Source: Asanoa siamensis
Lineage (GTDB): Bacteria > Actinomycetota > Actinomycetes > Mycobacteriales > Micromonosporaceae
DNA: 56,854 bases
Direction of reading: 5' to 3'
Assembly: GCF_016862555.1 (NCBI RefSeq)
Contig: NZ_BONE01000054.1
Span: 1-56,854 of the forward strand
A program made the translations under genes and the position numbers. Positions 7,406-14,462 of the stretch are shown in pieces. The notes under the pieces were generated by a model. That model saw only the letters and a program-made list of their open reading frames with translations, made no database searches and had not been told where the DNA came from. How positions within the stretch are numbered: the first letter of the stretch is position 1; each line of letters begins with the position of its first letter.

Positions 7406-8972
7406 GCAGCGGATTCTGCACGGGTACGTAGCGGTCTCCGTGGCCGGCCAGCCGCATCCGCACGAGTGCCTTGTGCGGGACGGTGCGGGCGGTCAGGGCG
7501 GCGTGGTCCTCCTTGGCGGCGCGGGCGCAGGTGGGGTCGCGCAGCAGCGGCTCGTAGGCCTCGTCGAGGGCGGCGCGGATCTCCCGCCAGGCGCGGTCCT
7601 CGTCGAGGTCGTGGGAGCGGGTGAGGCGGACGACGATCTCGCCGAGGTGGGCCTGCAGGGCGGTGTAGCCGAGTTTGGCGCGCATGACGTCGACGTCGTC
7701 GGTGGCGACGACGGAGCCCGGCCACAGCGGCGGCGGGTCGGCGAGGCGCGGCAGGTAGAGGCGCAGGCCGGCGAAGTCGCGGAAGACGATCCGGTGTGGG
7801 CGGCCGTCGACGAAGGTGGGCAGGCAGTTCTGCAGGTGGGCTTCGAGGGCGATGCCGTGGCGGGCGGCGAGGCCGACGACGGGTGGCAGGAGCAGGCGGG
7901 CGTACGCGCCGACGAAGTGGAGAGCACTCCCCGCTCCCGGGGGGACGAGGTGGTCGAGGGTGTCGCCGGCGGTGAGGCCGCCGCCGGGGATCGCGGTCTC
8001 GCTGGGTGCGAGGTGGCGGTCGAGGCCGTCGCGCAGGATCGCGGACCCGTCGCGGCCGGCGCCGGCGGACAGGGCGGTGCCGGCGGTCTCGGCGAGCAGG
8101 ACGGTGGTGGGGTCGTCGGCGAGGAGGCGGTGCAGGACGGTGGAGATGGCGGGGCCGTTGCGGGTGCTGGCCGTGGAGATGCTGCGGCGGGTGGAGGTGA
8201 CCTGGATGTCGAGGGAGAGCTTGAGGTAGCGGCGGTGGCCGTCGCGGGCGGGTGGCAGCAGCAGGGTGCGGACGGCGGCGGTGGGCGCGGCCTCGATGGT
8301 GCCGTCGAGGTCGCGGATGCGGCCGGCGGCGTAGAGGTCGGCGTAGCGGTGGCGCAGGACGGTGTCGCGCTGCCACTGGTGGACGGGGATGACGGTGGCG
8401 CCGTCGGGGACGCCGTCGTAGCCGGCGGCCAGATCGAGAGCGTCGCCGGTCAGGAGATCGGGGTGTACGGCGATGAACGCGACCGTGGTCGTGCCGGCCT
8501 CGACGTCGTGGCGCAGGGTGTCGTCGGTGTCCCAGCCGAGGCGGGTGCGCCCGCACGGGTGCAGGTTGTGGCCGTCGATCGCGACCCGCTCGTAGGCGAG
8601 GGCGCGTCCGTCGGGGTCGTCGCCGGGGTCTTTCGGCTGGGGGCGGGCGAGGGCCAGGGCGAGGTTCACGGTGGCGTTGGTGAGCTCCTCGGTGAGCGCG
8701 GCGGCGCCGGGGAGGCCGCGTGGGAGCAGGTCCGCGGGCGGGTCCTCGAGCTTGTCGACCTCGAGGCGGTCGAAGCCGTGGCGGCGGCCGACGCCGGCGA
8801 ACCGCTCGCGGGCGTCGCCGATGTCCTCCCGGTAGAGGGCGCCGGCGAGGCGGCGGCCGACGGTGGCGGCGGCGCGCGGCAGGGCGGCCCGGAACGGCGC
8901 CACGAGCGCGGGCGCGGTGAGCGCCAGCCGGGCGGTGGTGTGCCGGGCGGCGGTGTCGAGGTCGGTGGTCAC
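7395..8972 (-). CDS. IucA/IucC-family NIS siderophore synthetase (525 aa)
   Basis: An NRPS-independent siderophore synthetase that would adenylate a carboxylate such as citrate and condense it with an amine or alcohol. Family signatures in order are IDGHNLHPCGRTRLGWD (ATP-binding HP motif), IPVHQWQRD, YLKLSLDIQVTSTRRSIS (central active-site Lys and Thr/Ser/Arg), LEAHLQNCLP and VFRDFAGLRLY, with the C-terminal helical domain after. The GTG start at 8972 overlaps the stop of the upstream synthetase in GTGA, so the two are translationally coupled; the open frame that continues upstream is only antisense-quality sequence. The length is near the low end of the family's 560-640 aa. Confidence 0.88.
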   Translation of the reverse strand: MTTDLDTAARHTTARLALTAPALVAPFRAALPRAAATVGRRLAGALYREDIGDARERFAGVGRRHGFDRLEVDKLEDPPADLLPRGLPGAAALTEELTNATVNLALALARPQPKDPGDDPDGRALAYERVAIDGHNLHPCGRTRLGWDTDDTLRHDVEAGTTTVAFIAVHPDLLTGDALDLAAGYDGVPDGATVIPVHQWQRDTVLRHRYADLYAAGRIRDLDGTIEAAPTAAVRTLLLPPARDGHRRYLKLSLDIQVTSTRRSISTASTRNGPAISTVLHRLLADDPTTVLLAETAGTALSAGAGRDGSAILRDGLDRHLAPSETAIPGGGLTAGDTLDHLVPPGAGSALHFVGAYARLLLPPVVGLAARHGIALEAHLQNCLPTFVDGRPHRIVFRDFAGLRLYLPRLADPPPLWPGSVVATDDVDVMRAKLGYTALQAHLGEIVVRLTRSHDLDEDRAWREIRAALDEAYEPLLRDPTCARAAKEDHAALTARTVPHKALVRMRLAGHGDRYVPVQNPLHDP

Positions 8973-10381
8973 CTGTGCTCCGTCAGCGGGTTCGGTACGT
9001 AGGCCCAGATCGGTTCGAGCGGGTCCGTGGCCAGGCGCATGCTCGTGGTCGCCTTGACCGGCAGCGTCTCCCGGCGCAGGAGGCGGTCGCCGGCGGTGCG
9101 GGCCGCGGCCGCCCACAGCTGCGCGGGCGGGGTGGCGGTGGCGGCGGCGAGGGTGCCGACGATCTGGCCGAGGACGACGGTGAGGGCGGCGAGCAGGGTG
9201 GTCTCTGGCTCGTCGGGGTCGATCGCGGCGATGTCGCCGCGCAGGGGTGGCGTCGCCGTGCTCGTCGGGTCGATCCGGATGCCGCCGACGTCGCGGTAGT
9301 AGAGGGCGCCGGGGCGGCCCCGGTCGAGCGTGAGCAGGGTGTTCTGGCCGTGCGCCTCGAGGCCGATGCCGCGGTCGAGGAGGTCGAGGGGGCCGGTGAC
9401 GAGCAGGCGGGTCAGGTCGGTGAGGAAGGGTCGCGGGTCGCCGGCGTACGCGAGCCGGACCGCTTCCATCGCGATCGGGGCGCCGCCGGCGGGTGAGGGC
9501 GCGGACAGGGCGGCGACGGGGATCGCGTGGGGCGGCGGGGCCTGGCGGTGGACGACGGCGAGGCGGCGGTCGGGGCCGGCGTCGGTGGTGACGGCGCCGG
9601 CGGCGTACTCCCGCAGGATCGTCATGGTCGTCGTCTGTCCGGCGAGGAACGCGGTCAGCGCCGGTCCGTTCTCGACGGCGGCGGGGGAGACCGTGCGGAC
9701 GGCGCTGGTGAGCTGCGCGTCGATGGCGGTCTTGAGGTGCAGGGCCGGGTCGTCGAGCGGCGCGAGGGTCCGCAGCGACATCAGCGGGCGGGCCGGGCGG
9801 GTGCCCGTGGGGCGCAGCCAGGGGTGGTCGGCGCGGACGCGCTCCCACTGCCACGGGTGCAGGTGCAGCAGCGGCGGCAGGCCCTCCCCGGTGGTGTGCC
9901 AGCGGTCGGGCGGGACCTGGACCTGGACGAGGTCGACGACCGGGCGGTGCTCGGGGGCGTAGGCGAGGACGTCCTGGGTGGACATGCCCGATCGGGTACG
10001 GCAGCCGGGGTGCAGCGGGTGCCCGTCGACGACGAGTTGCTCCCAGTGCGGCGGGGCCGGGCGGGTGATCGCGGGTGGGCCGTGGTCGGGGCGCGGCTGG
10101 GTGGCGTGGGCGAGGGCGAGGTTGGCGACGCTGTTGTCGACCTCGGCGGCGAACCGGTCGTGGCCCATCGCGCGCAGCAGCGCGGCCGGGTCCGCGTACC
10201 CGTGGGGGGCCTTGATCTTCTCGCGGTCGAAGGCGGTGACCAGCCGGTGGCGGATCGCGTCGCGGGCCGCGGGCAGGTGCAGCAGGTAGGCCGGGTGCAG
10301 GTCGGGGCGGTGACGTTCCAGCCACCGCGCGGTCGTCGACGGGTCGGGCCCGTCGAGGGGCTCCGCCGTCGTGCCACTCAC
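8969..10381 (-). CDS. IucA/IucC-family NIS siderophore synthetase (470 aa)
   Basis: The first gene of the siderophore operon and a second NIS synthetase, diverged from its neighbour. Visible motifs are VVDGHPLHPGCRTRSGMS, LHPWQWERV, LHLKTAIDAQLTSAVRTVSP, LEAHGQNTLLTLD and YYRDVGGIRI. At 470 aa it is about 100 residues shorter than most family members, chiefly in the N-terminal part, so activity needs checking. Two synthetases plus a decarboxylase resemble the staphyloferrin B and vibrioferrin logic, but no precursor synthase, exporter or ferric-siderophore uptake gene lies in the window. The GTG start at 10381 has a weak ribosome site and sits 14 bp after an iron-box-like palindrome. Confidence 0.86.
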   Translation of the reverse strand: MSGTTAEPLDGPDPSTTARWLERHRPDLHPAYLLHLPAARDAIRHRLVTAFDREKIKAPHGYADPAALLRAMGHDRFAAEVDNSVANLALAHATQPRPDHGPPAITRPAPPHWEQLVVDGHPLHPGCRTRSGMSTQDVLAYAPEHRPVVDLVQVQVPPDRWHTTGEGLPPLLHLHPWQWERVRADHPWLRPTGTRPARPLMSLRTLAPLDDPALHLKTAIDAQLTSAVRTVSPAAVENGPALTAFLAGQTTTMTILREYAAGAVTTDAGPDRRLAVVHRQAPPPHAIPVAALSAPSPAGGAPIAMEAVRLAYAGDPRPFLTDLTRLLVTGPLDLLDRGIGLEAHGQNTLLTLDRGRPGALYYRDVGGIRIDPTSTATPPLRGDIAAIDPDEPETTLLAALTVVLGQIVGTLAAATATPPAQLWAAAARTAGDRLLRRETLPVKATTSMRLATDPLEPIWAYVPNPLTEHR

Positions 10382-10395
10382 ACCCGCAAGCTTAC

Positions 10396-10414
10396 TAAGG
10401 GCAGCCTTACCTAC
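10396..10414 (-). promoter_or_regulatory. Iron box (IdeR/DmdR-type operator)
   Basis: On the minus strand the 19 bases read GTAGGTAAGGCTGCCCTTA, matching the actinobacterial iron box TTAGGTTAGGCTAACCTAA at 14 of 19 positions. It lies 14 bp upstream of the first siderophore synthetase start. IdeR/DmdR proteins bind such sites with ferrous iron and repress siderophore genes, so this operon is probably switched on by iron limitation. Confidence 0.7.
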
Positions 10415-10436
10415 TGGCGTGACCCCGGTCGCTTGT

Positions 10437-10544
10437 TCAGCGGTCCCGGGAGCGGCGCAGCCAGATACCGGCCGTACCGATGAGGATGAAGACGAGGGCG
10501 GTGCAGACCAGGACCTTGAAGATCACGCGGCCACCCTGCCACAT
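10437..10544 (-). CDS. Small single-pass membrane protein, 35 aa
   Basis: A short reading frame beginning MWQGGRVIFKVLVCTAL and ending in RRSRDR. It has one strongly hydrophobic stretch (VLVCTALVFILIGTAGIWL) flanked by basic residues, a typical one-helix membrane peptide with a positive C-terminal tail. A GTG at 10526 with a nearby CAGGGTGG ribosome site is an alternative start giving 29 aa. It lies between the siderophore operon and a divergent phosphodiesterase gene. The amphipathic layout is unlikely by chance in GC-rich noncoding DNA, but I do not recognise a family. Confidence 0.5.
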   Translation of the reverse strand: MWQGGRVIFKVLVCTALVFILIGTAGIWLRRSRDR

Positions 10545-10563
10545 CACCCCGTAGGGTGCATAG

Positions 10564-11400
10564 GTGCGGTTGGCGACCTTCAACGTGTTACACGGCCGAT
10601 CCATCGACGACGGCATCGTCGACAGGAAACGGTTCGCGGAGTCGGTGGCGGCGATCGACGCCGACGTCCTGGCCCTCCAGGAGGTCGACCGGCTGCAGCC
10701 CCGCTCGGGCTCCCTGGACCTGACGACCGTCGCCGCCGAGGCCGCGGGCGCGGTGTCGCACCGCTTCGTGGCGGCGGTGGTCGGGACGCCGGGGGAGACC
10801 TACCGGCCGCTGTCGTTCGACGACGACGGTGCCGACGAGCCGAACTACGGCATCGGCCTGGTGAGCCGCTACCCGGTCCGCTCGTGGCGCACGCTGCGGC
10901 TCTCACCGTCACCGGTCCCGGGCCCGATCTACATGGTGGGGCCCGCCGGCGGCCGCGGGCGCCCGATGCTGCTGCGCGACGAGCCCCGCGTGATGGTCGT
11001 CGCGGTCCTCGACACTCCCTGGGGCGACGTGACGGTCGGGGCGACCCACCTGTCGTTCGTGCCCGGCTGGAACCTGTGGCAGCTCCGCCAGGTGGTCCGG
11101 GTGCTGCGCACGTTCCCGGCCCCGCGCATGCTGCTCGGAGACCTCAATCTGCCCGCGGCGCCGGCGGCCCTGGGGTCGGGGTGGCGGCCGCTGGGCCGGG
11201 TGCCGACGTTCCCGTCGTCGGCGCCGCGGGTGCAACTCGACCACGTGCTCGCGGACCCGCGCGGCTGGGGGACCTGGCCGTCCACAGCGGACGTCACCAC
11301 CCCCGTCGTCCCGGTCTCCGACCACCGCCCGCTCGTGGTCGACCTCCCGCTCAACGGCGCACCCGGTAGCGCAGGTGCAGCACCCGGTCACCCCGGATGA
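10564..11400 (+). CDS. Endonuclease/exonuclease/phosphatase-family protein
   Basis: A 278-aa EEP-fold metal-dependent phosphodiesterase. MRLATFNVLHG supplies the first metal-site Asn, LALQEVDRLQ the catalytic Glu, YGIGLVSRYPV the core strand, GDLNLPA the DxN motif and VSDHRPLVVDL the terminal DH pair. All catalytic positions are present, so it should be active on a phosphodiester or phosphomonoester; the substrate (nucleic acid, phospholipid or inositol phosphate) cannot be read. No signal peptide is seen. The GTG start at 10564 makes the FNVLHG motif N-terminal as expected. Its last 50 bp overlap the convergent DHFR-like gene. Confidence 0.85.
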   Translation: MRLATFNVLHGRSIDDGIVDRKRFAESVAAIDADVLALQEVDRLQPRSGSLDLTTVAAEAAGAVSHRFVAAVVGTPGETYRPLSFDDDGADEPNYGIGLVSRYPVRSWRTLRLSPSPVPGPIYMVGPAGGRGRPMLLRDEPRVMVVAVLDTPWGDVTVGATHLSFVPGWNLWQLRQVVRVLRTFPAPRMLLGDLNLPAAPAALGSGWRPLGRVPTFPSSAPRVQLDHVLADPRGWGTWPSTADVTTPVVPVSDHRPLVVDLPLNGAPGSAGAAPGHPG

Positions 11401-11929
11401 CCTCCGGGTCCTCCAACAGGTGCTGCGCGTCGACCGACCCGAAGTAGCGCTTCCCGGATCCGAACACGACGGGTACGACGTCCATGCGCACCTCGTCGAC
11501 CAGCCCCGCGGCCAGCGCCTGGCCACCGACGTCACCGGCGGCGACCTCGACCAGGCGGTCACCCGCGAGTTCCCGCGCCCTGGCCACGGCCGCCTCGACA
11601 CCGTCGACGAAGTGGAACGGCGCCGCCGGGTCCCAGCCCTCGGGCGGCGGGCGGTGCGTCACGACGACCACGTGGTCGATGCCGCCGGGCGGCTTGCCGT
11701 CCCAGCCGTCCGTGAGGTCGAAGACGTGGCGGCCGGCGACGGTCGCCCCGACCTGGTCCCAGTAGGCGCGGGTGTAGTCGTAGGACGTGCGGGAGACCTT
11801 CACCGCGCCGCTGTCGTCCAACGGCACGTCACCGCTGACCAGCCACTCGAACAGCGGCCCGGGGTCGTCGTTCGCGTCCGCGATGAAACCGTCGACCGAC
11901 ACCGAGCTGTACATGACCACCGTGCCCAC
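11351..11929 (-). CDS. Dihydrofolate reductase-like (RibD C-terminal) protein
   Basis: A 192-aa protein of the RibD-C/DHFR-like group. VVMYSSVSVDGFIAD is the typical N terminus, followed by GRHVFDLTDGW, VVVVTHRPP, the glycine-rich VAAGDVGGQALAAGLVDEV and a C-terminal hydrophobic strand. Members bind NADPH; most actinobacterial copies have no known substrate and are not true folate enzymes. A GGAGGAG ribosome site 7 bp before the GTG at 11929 fixes the start. The gene follows an AraC-type regulator on the same strand (71 bp gap), a pairing that suggests regulated expression. A TTGGG-N6-CCCAA inverted repeat (11950-11965) lies just upstream and may be an operator. Confidence 0.85.
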   Translation of the reverse strand: MGTVVMYSSVSVDGFIADANDDPGPLFEWLVSGDVPLDDSGAVKVSRTSYDYTRAYWDQVGATVAGRHVFDLTDGWDGKPPGGIDHVVVVTHRPPPEGWDPAAPFHFVDGVEAAVARARELAGDRLVEVAAGDVGGQALAAGLVDEVRMDVVPVVFGSGKRYFGSVDAQHLLEDPEVIRGDRVLHLRYRVRR

Positions 11930-12000
11930 GGGCTCTCCTCCGGTTTTTCTTGGGATGGGCCCCAAAATAGTGGGTCGCGGGTCGTCGCTCTTGTAGGAAA

Positions 12001-12840
12001 TCAATCGGCCGGCAGTGACCAGTTGTCCAGCACGTTGCCGGGGTGCTCGCGCGCGAACCGCCGCCGGACCTGCGCGTACCGGGTCGGCGTGAGCCCGGTG
12101 AACGCCCGGAACTCGTGGCCGAAGTGGGCCTGGTCGAAGTAGCCCGCGGCACCGGCGACGTCGCTCCAGTCGACCGGCGCGGCGAAGTCGATCGCGAGCA
12201 GGGTGGCGGCGAAACGCTGGGTGCGGGCCAGCCGTTTGGGTGTGACGCCGACGAGCTCCTTGAACCGCTGCGTCAGGTGGGTGCTGCTGACGCCGGCCGC
12301 CGCCCGCAGGTCGGCGATCGCGACCGCCCCGCCGGTTGCCGCGATGACACCGCTCGTGTGGCGGACCAGCCCAAGGCCCCGGGTCGCGCACAGCCGTCGC
12401 GCGAGCGCGTCCTCGAGCAGCGTCAGCATCTCGTGCGGGCCGTGCGCCGTGGCGAGCCGGTCGCGCAGCTCGGCGACCGCGGGTCGGCCCCAGACCTGTT
12501 CGACCGTCACCGGGCGGTCGCGCAGCTCGGCCGCGGGCATCGGCAGGAACGGTGCCAGACCCCACGGCTTGAGGTGCGCGCCGACGGACCGGGTCCAGGG
12601 TGGGTAGCTGAACTCCCACGCGCGGGTGGGCACGGTGATCACGCAACCGTCGGCGTAGTCGGTCGCCTCGACGTCGGCGCCGGCGCGGATGCGGAACGGC
12701 GGCCCGAGGTTGAGGACGAGCAACGCGCCCGGGCTCGGCGGCAGGGTCAGGCGGGCGTACGGAGGCGCACCCTCCAGGTAGTAGAGGTCGTCGATCAGCC
12801 GGTCGAGCGGCGGTCGCGGCACTACGGACACGTACTCCAC
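12001..12840 (-). CDS. AraC-family transcriptional regulator
   Basis: A 279-aa protein with a C-terminal AraC/XylS double HTH. The first helix pair is IADLRAAAGVSSTHLTQRFK, then VGVTPKRLARTQRF, and the second is WSDVAGAAGYFDQAHFGHEF, ending FTGLTPTRYAQVRR. The N-terminal half (ARLTLPPSPGALLVLNLG, then YADGCVITVPTRAWEFSY) has the cupin-like layout of ligand-binding AraC regulators. The start at the GTG at 12840 (VEYVSVVPRPP) is preferred; the frame runs further upstream without homology-like sequence. The adjacent downstream DHFR-like gene is the likely target, along with autoregulation. Confidence 0.82.
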   Translation of the reverse strand: MEYVSVVPRPPLDRLIDDLYYLEGAPPYARLTLPPSPGALLVLNLGPPFRIRAGADVEATDYADGCVITVPTRAWEFSYPPWTRSVGAHLKPWGLAPFLPMPAAELRDRPVTVEQVWGRPAVAELRDRLATAHGPHEMLTLLEDALARRLCATRGLGLVRHTSGVIAATGGAVAIADLRAAAGVSSTHLTQRFKELVGVTPKRLARTQRFAATLLAIDFAAPVDWSDVAGAAGYFDQAHFGHEFRAFTGLTPTRYAQVRRRFAREHPGNVLDNWSLPAD

Positions 12841-12913
12841 GTGCCCAGCATCGCCGACGCCTCGGTTTGGATCATGGGTGGGGCAGGGGAGCGGGATGGC
12901 AGACTCATGTCCC

Positions 12914-13206
12914 ATGATCGATGACGTGGCCGCGGGGCGCCCGCCGATCGTCGTGCTGTGCGGCTCGACGAGGCGAACTACCGCCTCACGCTGGAGGGCG
13001 CGATCGTGTTGTCGGTGGGTTTCCACCCGCACGCCGCGCCCGACCCTGGCGCGAAGGCCGCCCTGGCGGAGTTGCACCTGCGGAAGATCGACCTGGCCGA
13101 CCGGGTGCACGTGCTGAACGTGGGCGGCTACATCGGCGGGTCGACCCGCGCGGAGATCGCCTACGCCACGGCGCAGGGCAAGCCGATCACCTACCTGGAA
13201 ACCTGA
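12914..13206 (+). pseudogene. Broken nucleoside-deoxyribosyltransferase-like small protein
   Basis: Two frames together encode a compact protein that I recall as a conserved small family with an N-terminal nucleotide-type loop. Frame one gives MIDDVAAGRPPIVVLCGSTR; it is then lost, and a second frame gives RLDEANYRLTLEGAIVLSVG through LHLRKIDLADRVHVLNVGGY and GKPITYLET. About ten residues expected between CGSTR and the EANYRL helix are missing. The break coincides with CGGCTCGACGAGG, which can be read as GSTR in one frame and RLDE in the other, as expected after deletion between two short direct repeats. The remaining sequence is intact, so this is a recent lesion or an assembly error. Confidence 0.65.
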
Positions 13207-13230
13207 CGGCGCTCGCGTTCCCTCGCTAGG

Positions 13231-13249
13231 TTGACATAATGTGCATTAT
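13231..13249 (+). promoter_or_regulatory. TTGACA box with 14-bp AT-rich palindrome
   Basis: TTGACA at 13231-13236 runs into the perfect palindrome ATAATG-TG-CATTAT (13236-13249). Such an AT-rich symmetric site is rare in this GC-rich DNA and lies 55 bp upstream of the SUKH-like gene. It looks like a promoter -35 element overlapped by an operator of MarR/TetR type. No good -10 at standard spacing was found, so the promoter part is weaker than the operator part. Confidence 0.45.
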
Positions 13250-13303
13250 CGAACAACCGCTGATTACCCGGGTGTCCCGGGAAGGCGGTAGGCGCGTGCC
13301 AGA

Positions 13304-13942
13304 ATGGCCCGCGTGAAGGATCCCCGGGACATCACGCTGCACGATCTGATCACCAGCTGGTACGGCCCGCCGGTCCGCGCGGCGATACCGCTTCCCGACA
13401 CCTGCGACTGGCTGCCCGCACCGCTCAAGCATTGGCACACGCTCGCGTCGCGCTGGGACGCCCGGCTCACCCGGATGACGTCGATGGTGCCGCCGGAGAA
13501 AATCCAGGTGGCCGACGACGGCAAGGCAGTGTTCATGGTGGACGCCACGGGCGACTGGCGCTGGTCCTTCGACCCGGCCGACCCGGGCACGGTCCACGAC
13601 GCGGAACTCTACGAGCCCTGGCAACGCAACCCGGAACCCTTCACGCAGTTCCTGATCCACACCGCCACCCGCGAACTGGTCCACAGTGTCCCCCACCGGC
13701 TATGGACATCCGCGGCCCCCGACGCCGCCGTGGCCGAAATCCTCTCCCCGCTAGAAGAAATCGGATTCGGCGCATGGCAGTGGCCAACCCCCGGCCACCG
13801 AATCTTCACGGGCGACGACACCCTGGTCCAGGTCGTAGCCGCCGACGGCGGCTGGCAGGTCGAGGTAGCAGCCCGCGAACCCACCGCCCTGACCCGCCTG
13901 GAGTCCATAGCCACGATCACCTGGCACCGCCCCACGAGGTAA
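13304..13942 (+). CDS. SUKH/SMI1-KNR4-like protein, possible immunity protein
   Basis: A 212-aa soluble protein. The pattern LPAPLKHWHTLASRWDARLT, the strand KAVFMVDATGDWRWSFDP, the loop DAELYEPWQRN and the helix FTQFLIHTATRELV follow the order seen in SMI1/KNR4 (SUKH) proteins, where a glycine/aromatic strand is followed by a tryptophan-bearing loop and a final helix. SUKH proteins are common immunity partners of polymorphic toxins. Downstream, on the opposite strand, lies a giant RHS toxin whose toxin-encoding 3' end faces this gene 520 bp away. An immunity role is inference; usual toxin-immunity pairs are codirectional and adjacent. The ATG at 13304 is used; the GTG at 13313 is also possible. 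Confidence 0.6.
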   Translation: MARVKDPRDITLHDLITSWYGPPVRAAIPLPDTCDWLPAPLKHWHTLASRWDARLTRMTSMVPPEKIQVADDGKAVFMVDATGDWRWSFDPADPGTVHDAELYEPWQRNPEPFTQFLIHTATRELVHSVPHRLWTSAAPDAAVAEILSPLEEIGFGAWQWPTPGHRIFTGDDTLVQVVAADGGWQVEVAAREPTALTRLESIATITWHRPTR

Positions 13943-14049
13943 CGGCCGCCAGCCCGGCGGCGCGTGCCGCCCGGCGCGTAACCCGGTGCCGCGCCGCACA
14001 CATGCCCCACGCGAAGTAACCCGGTGCGGGTCGCACGTGCGCGCCCGCA

Positions 14050-14073
14050 CCGGCGGCGCACGTGCGCCGCCGG
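14050..14073. repeat. Perfect 24-bp palindrome centred on CACGTG
   Basis: The left arm CCGGCGGCGCAC is followed directly by its exact reverse complement GTGCGCCGCCGG, with no loop. A second GCACGTGC core occurs about 25 bp upstream. The position between convergent genes suggests a bidirectional terminator or cruciform; a protein-binding site is also possible. Confidence 0.6.
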
Positions 14074-14421
14074 GCGACGTAACCGCTGCAGGGCCCTAGA
14101 CCGGTGTGGGCCCGTAACCGGTGCCAGGCCAGCCGGTCCCCAGACCGGTGCCAGGTCCCGAACGTTGACGGTGCGGGACCGGACCGTGCTGACTGCAGAC
14201 GGTGCCGGGGCGGACTGGTGCCGTAGACAGTGCTGGACCGAGCCAACCGCAGCAGGCGACCCGGACCGTGCCGCACCGGACTGGACCTGACCATGGCGCT
14301 CTCGAACCGTGCCGGACCCGACTGGACCGAATTTGACCAGGCCGTGGCGGCCTCGAAGCGTAGCGGTTTCGGATCGTAGCCGGACCGGCCTGGACCGGTC
14401 CGGGCCGAGCTGAGCCGAAGG

Positions 14422-14457
14422 CGGTGCCGAGCCGCACACACGTGCGGCCCGGCACCG
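14422..14457 (-). terminator. Hairpin terminator downstream of the RHS gene
   Basis: Arms CGGTGCC-GAG-CCGCAC and GTGCGG-CCC-GGCACCG pair almost completely around an ACAC loop, starting 5 bp after the RHS stop codon. There is no U tract, as is common for actinobacterial terminators. Confidence 0.6.
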
Positions 14458-14462
14458 TCCGG

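Larger units (their letters stand above)
13943..14462 (+). other. 520-bp noncoding spacer rich in degenerate CCGGTGC/GGACCG repeats
   Basis: This spacer lies between two convergent genes. It carries many short related words (CCGGTGC, GGACCGTGC, GTAACCCGGTGC) spaced irregularly, a perfect palindrome at 14050-14073 and a hairpin at 14422-14457. The frames that cross it give Arg/Gly/Pro-biased low-complexity peptides with no recognisable protein, so I found no immunity gene in it. Confidence 0.6.

Noticed and set aside
13943-14462. Hidden immunity gene in the toxin-SUKH spacer
   Set aside because: All six frames are low complexity with repeats and no plausible start plus ribosome site.
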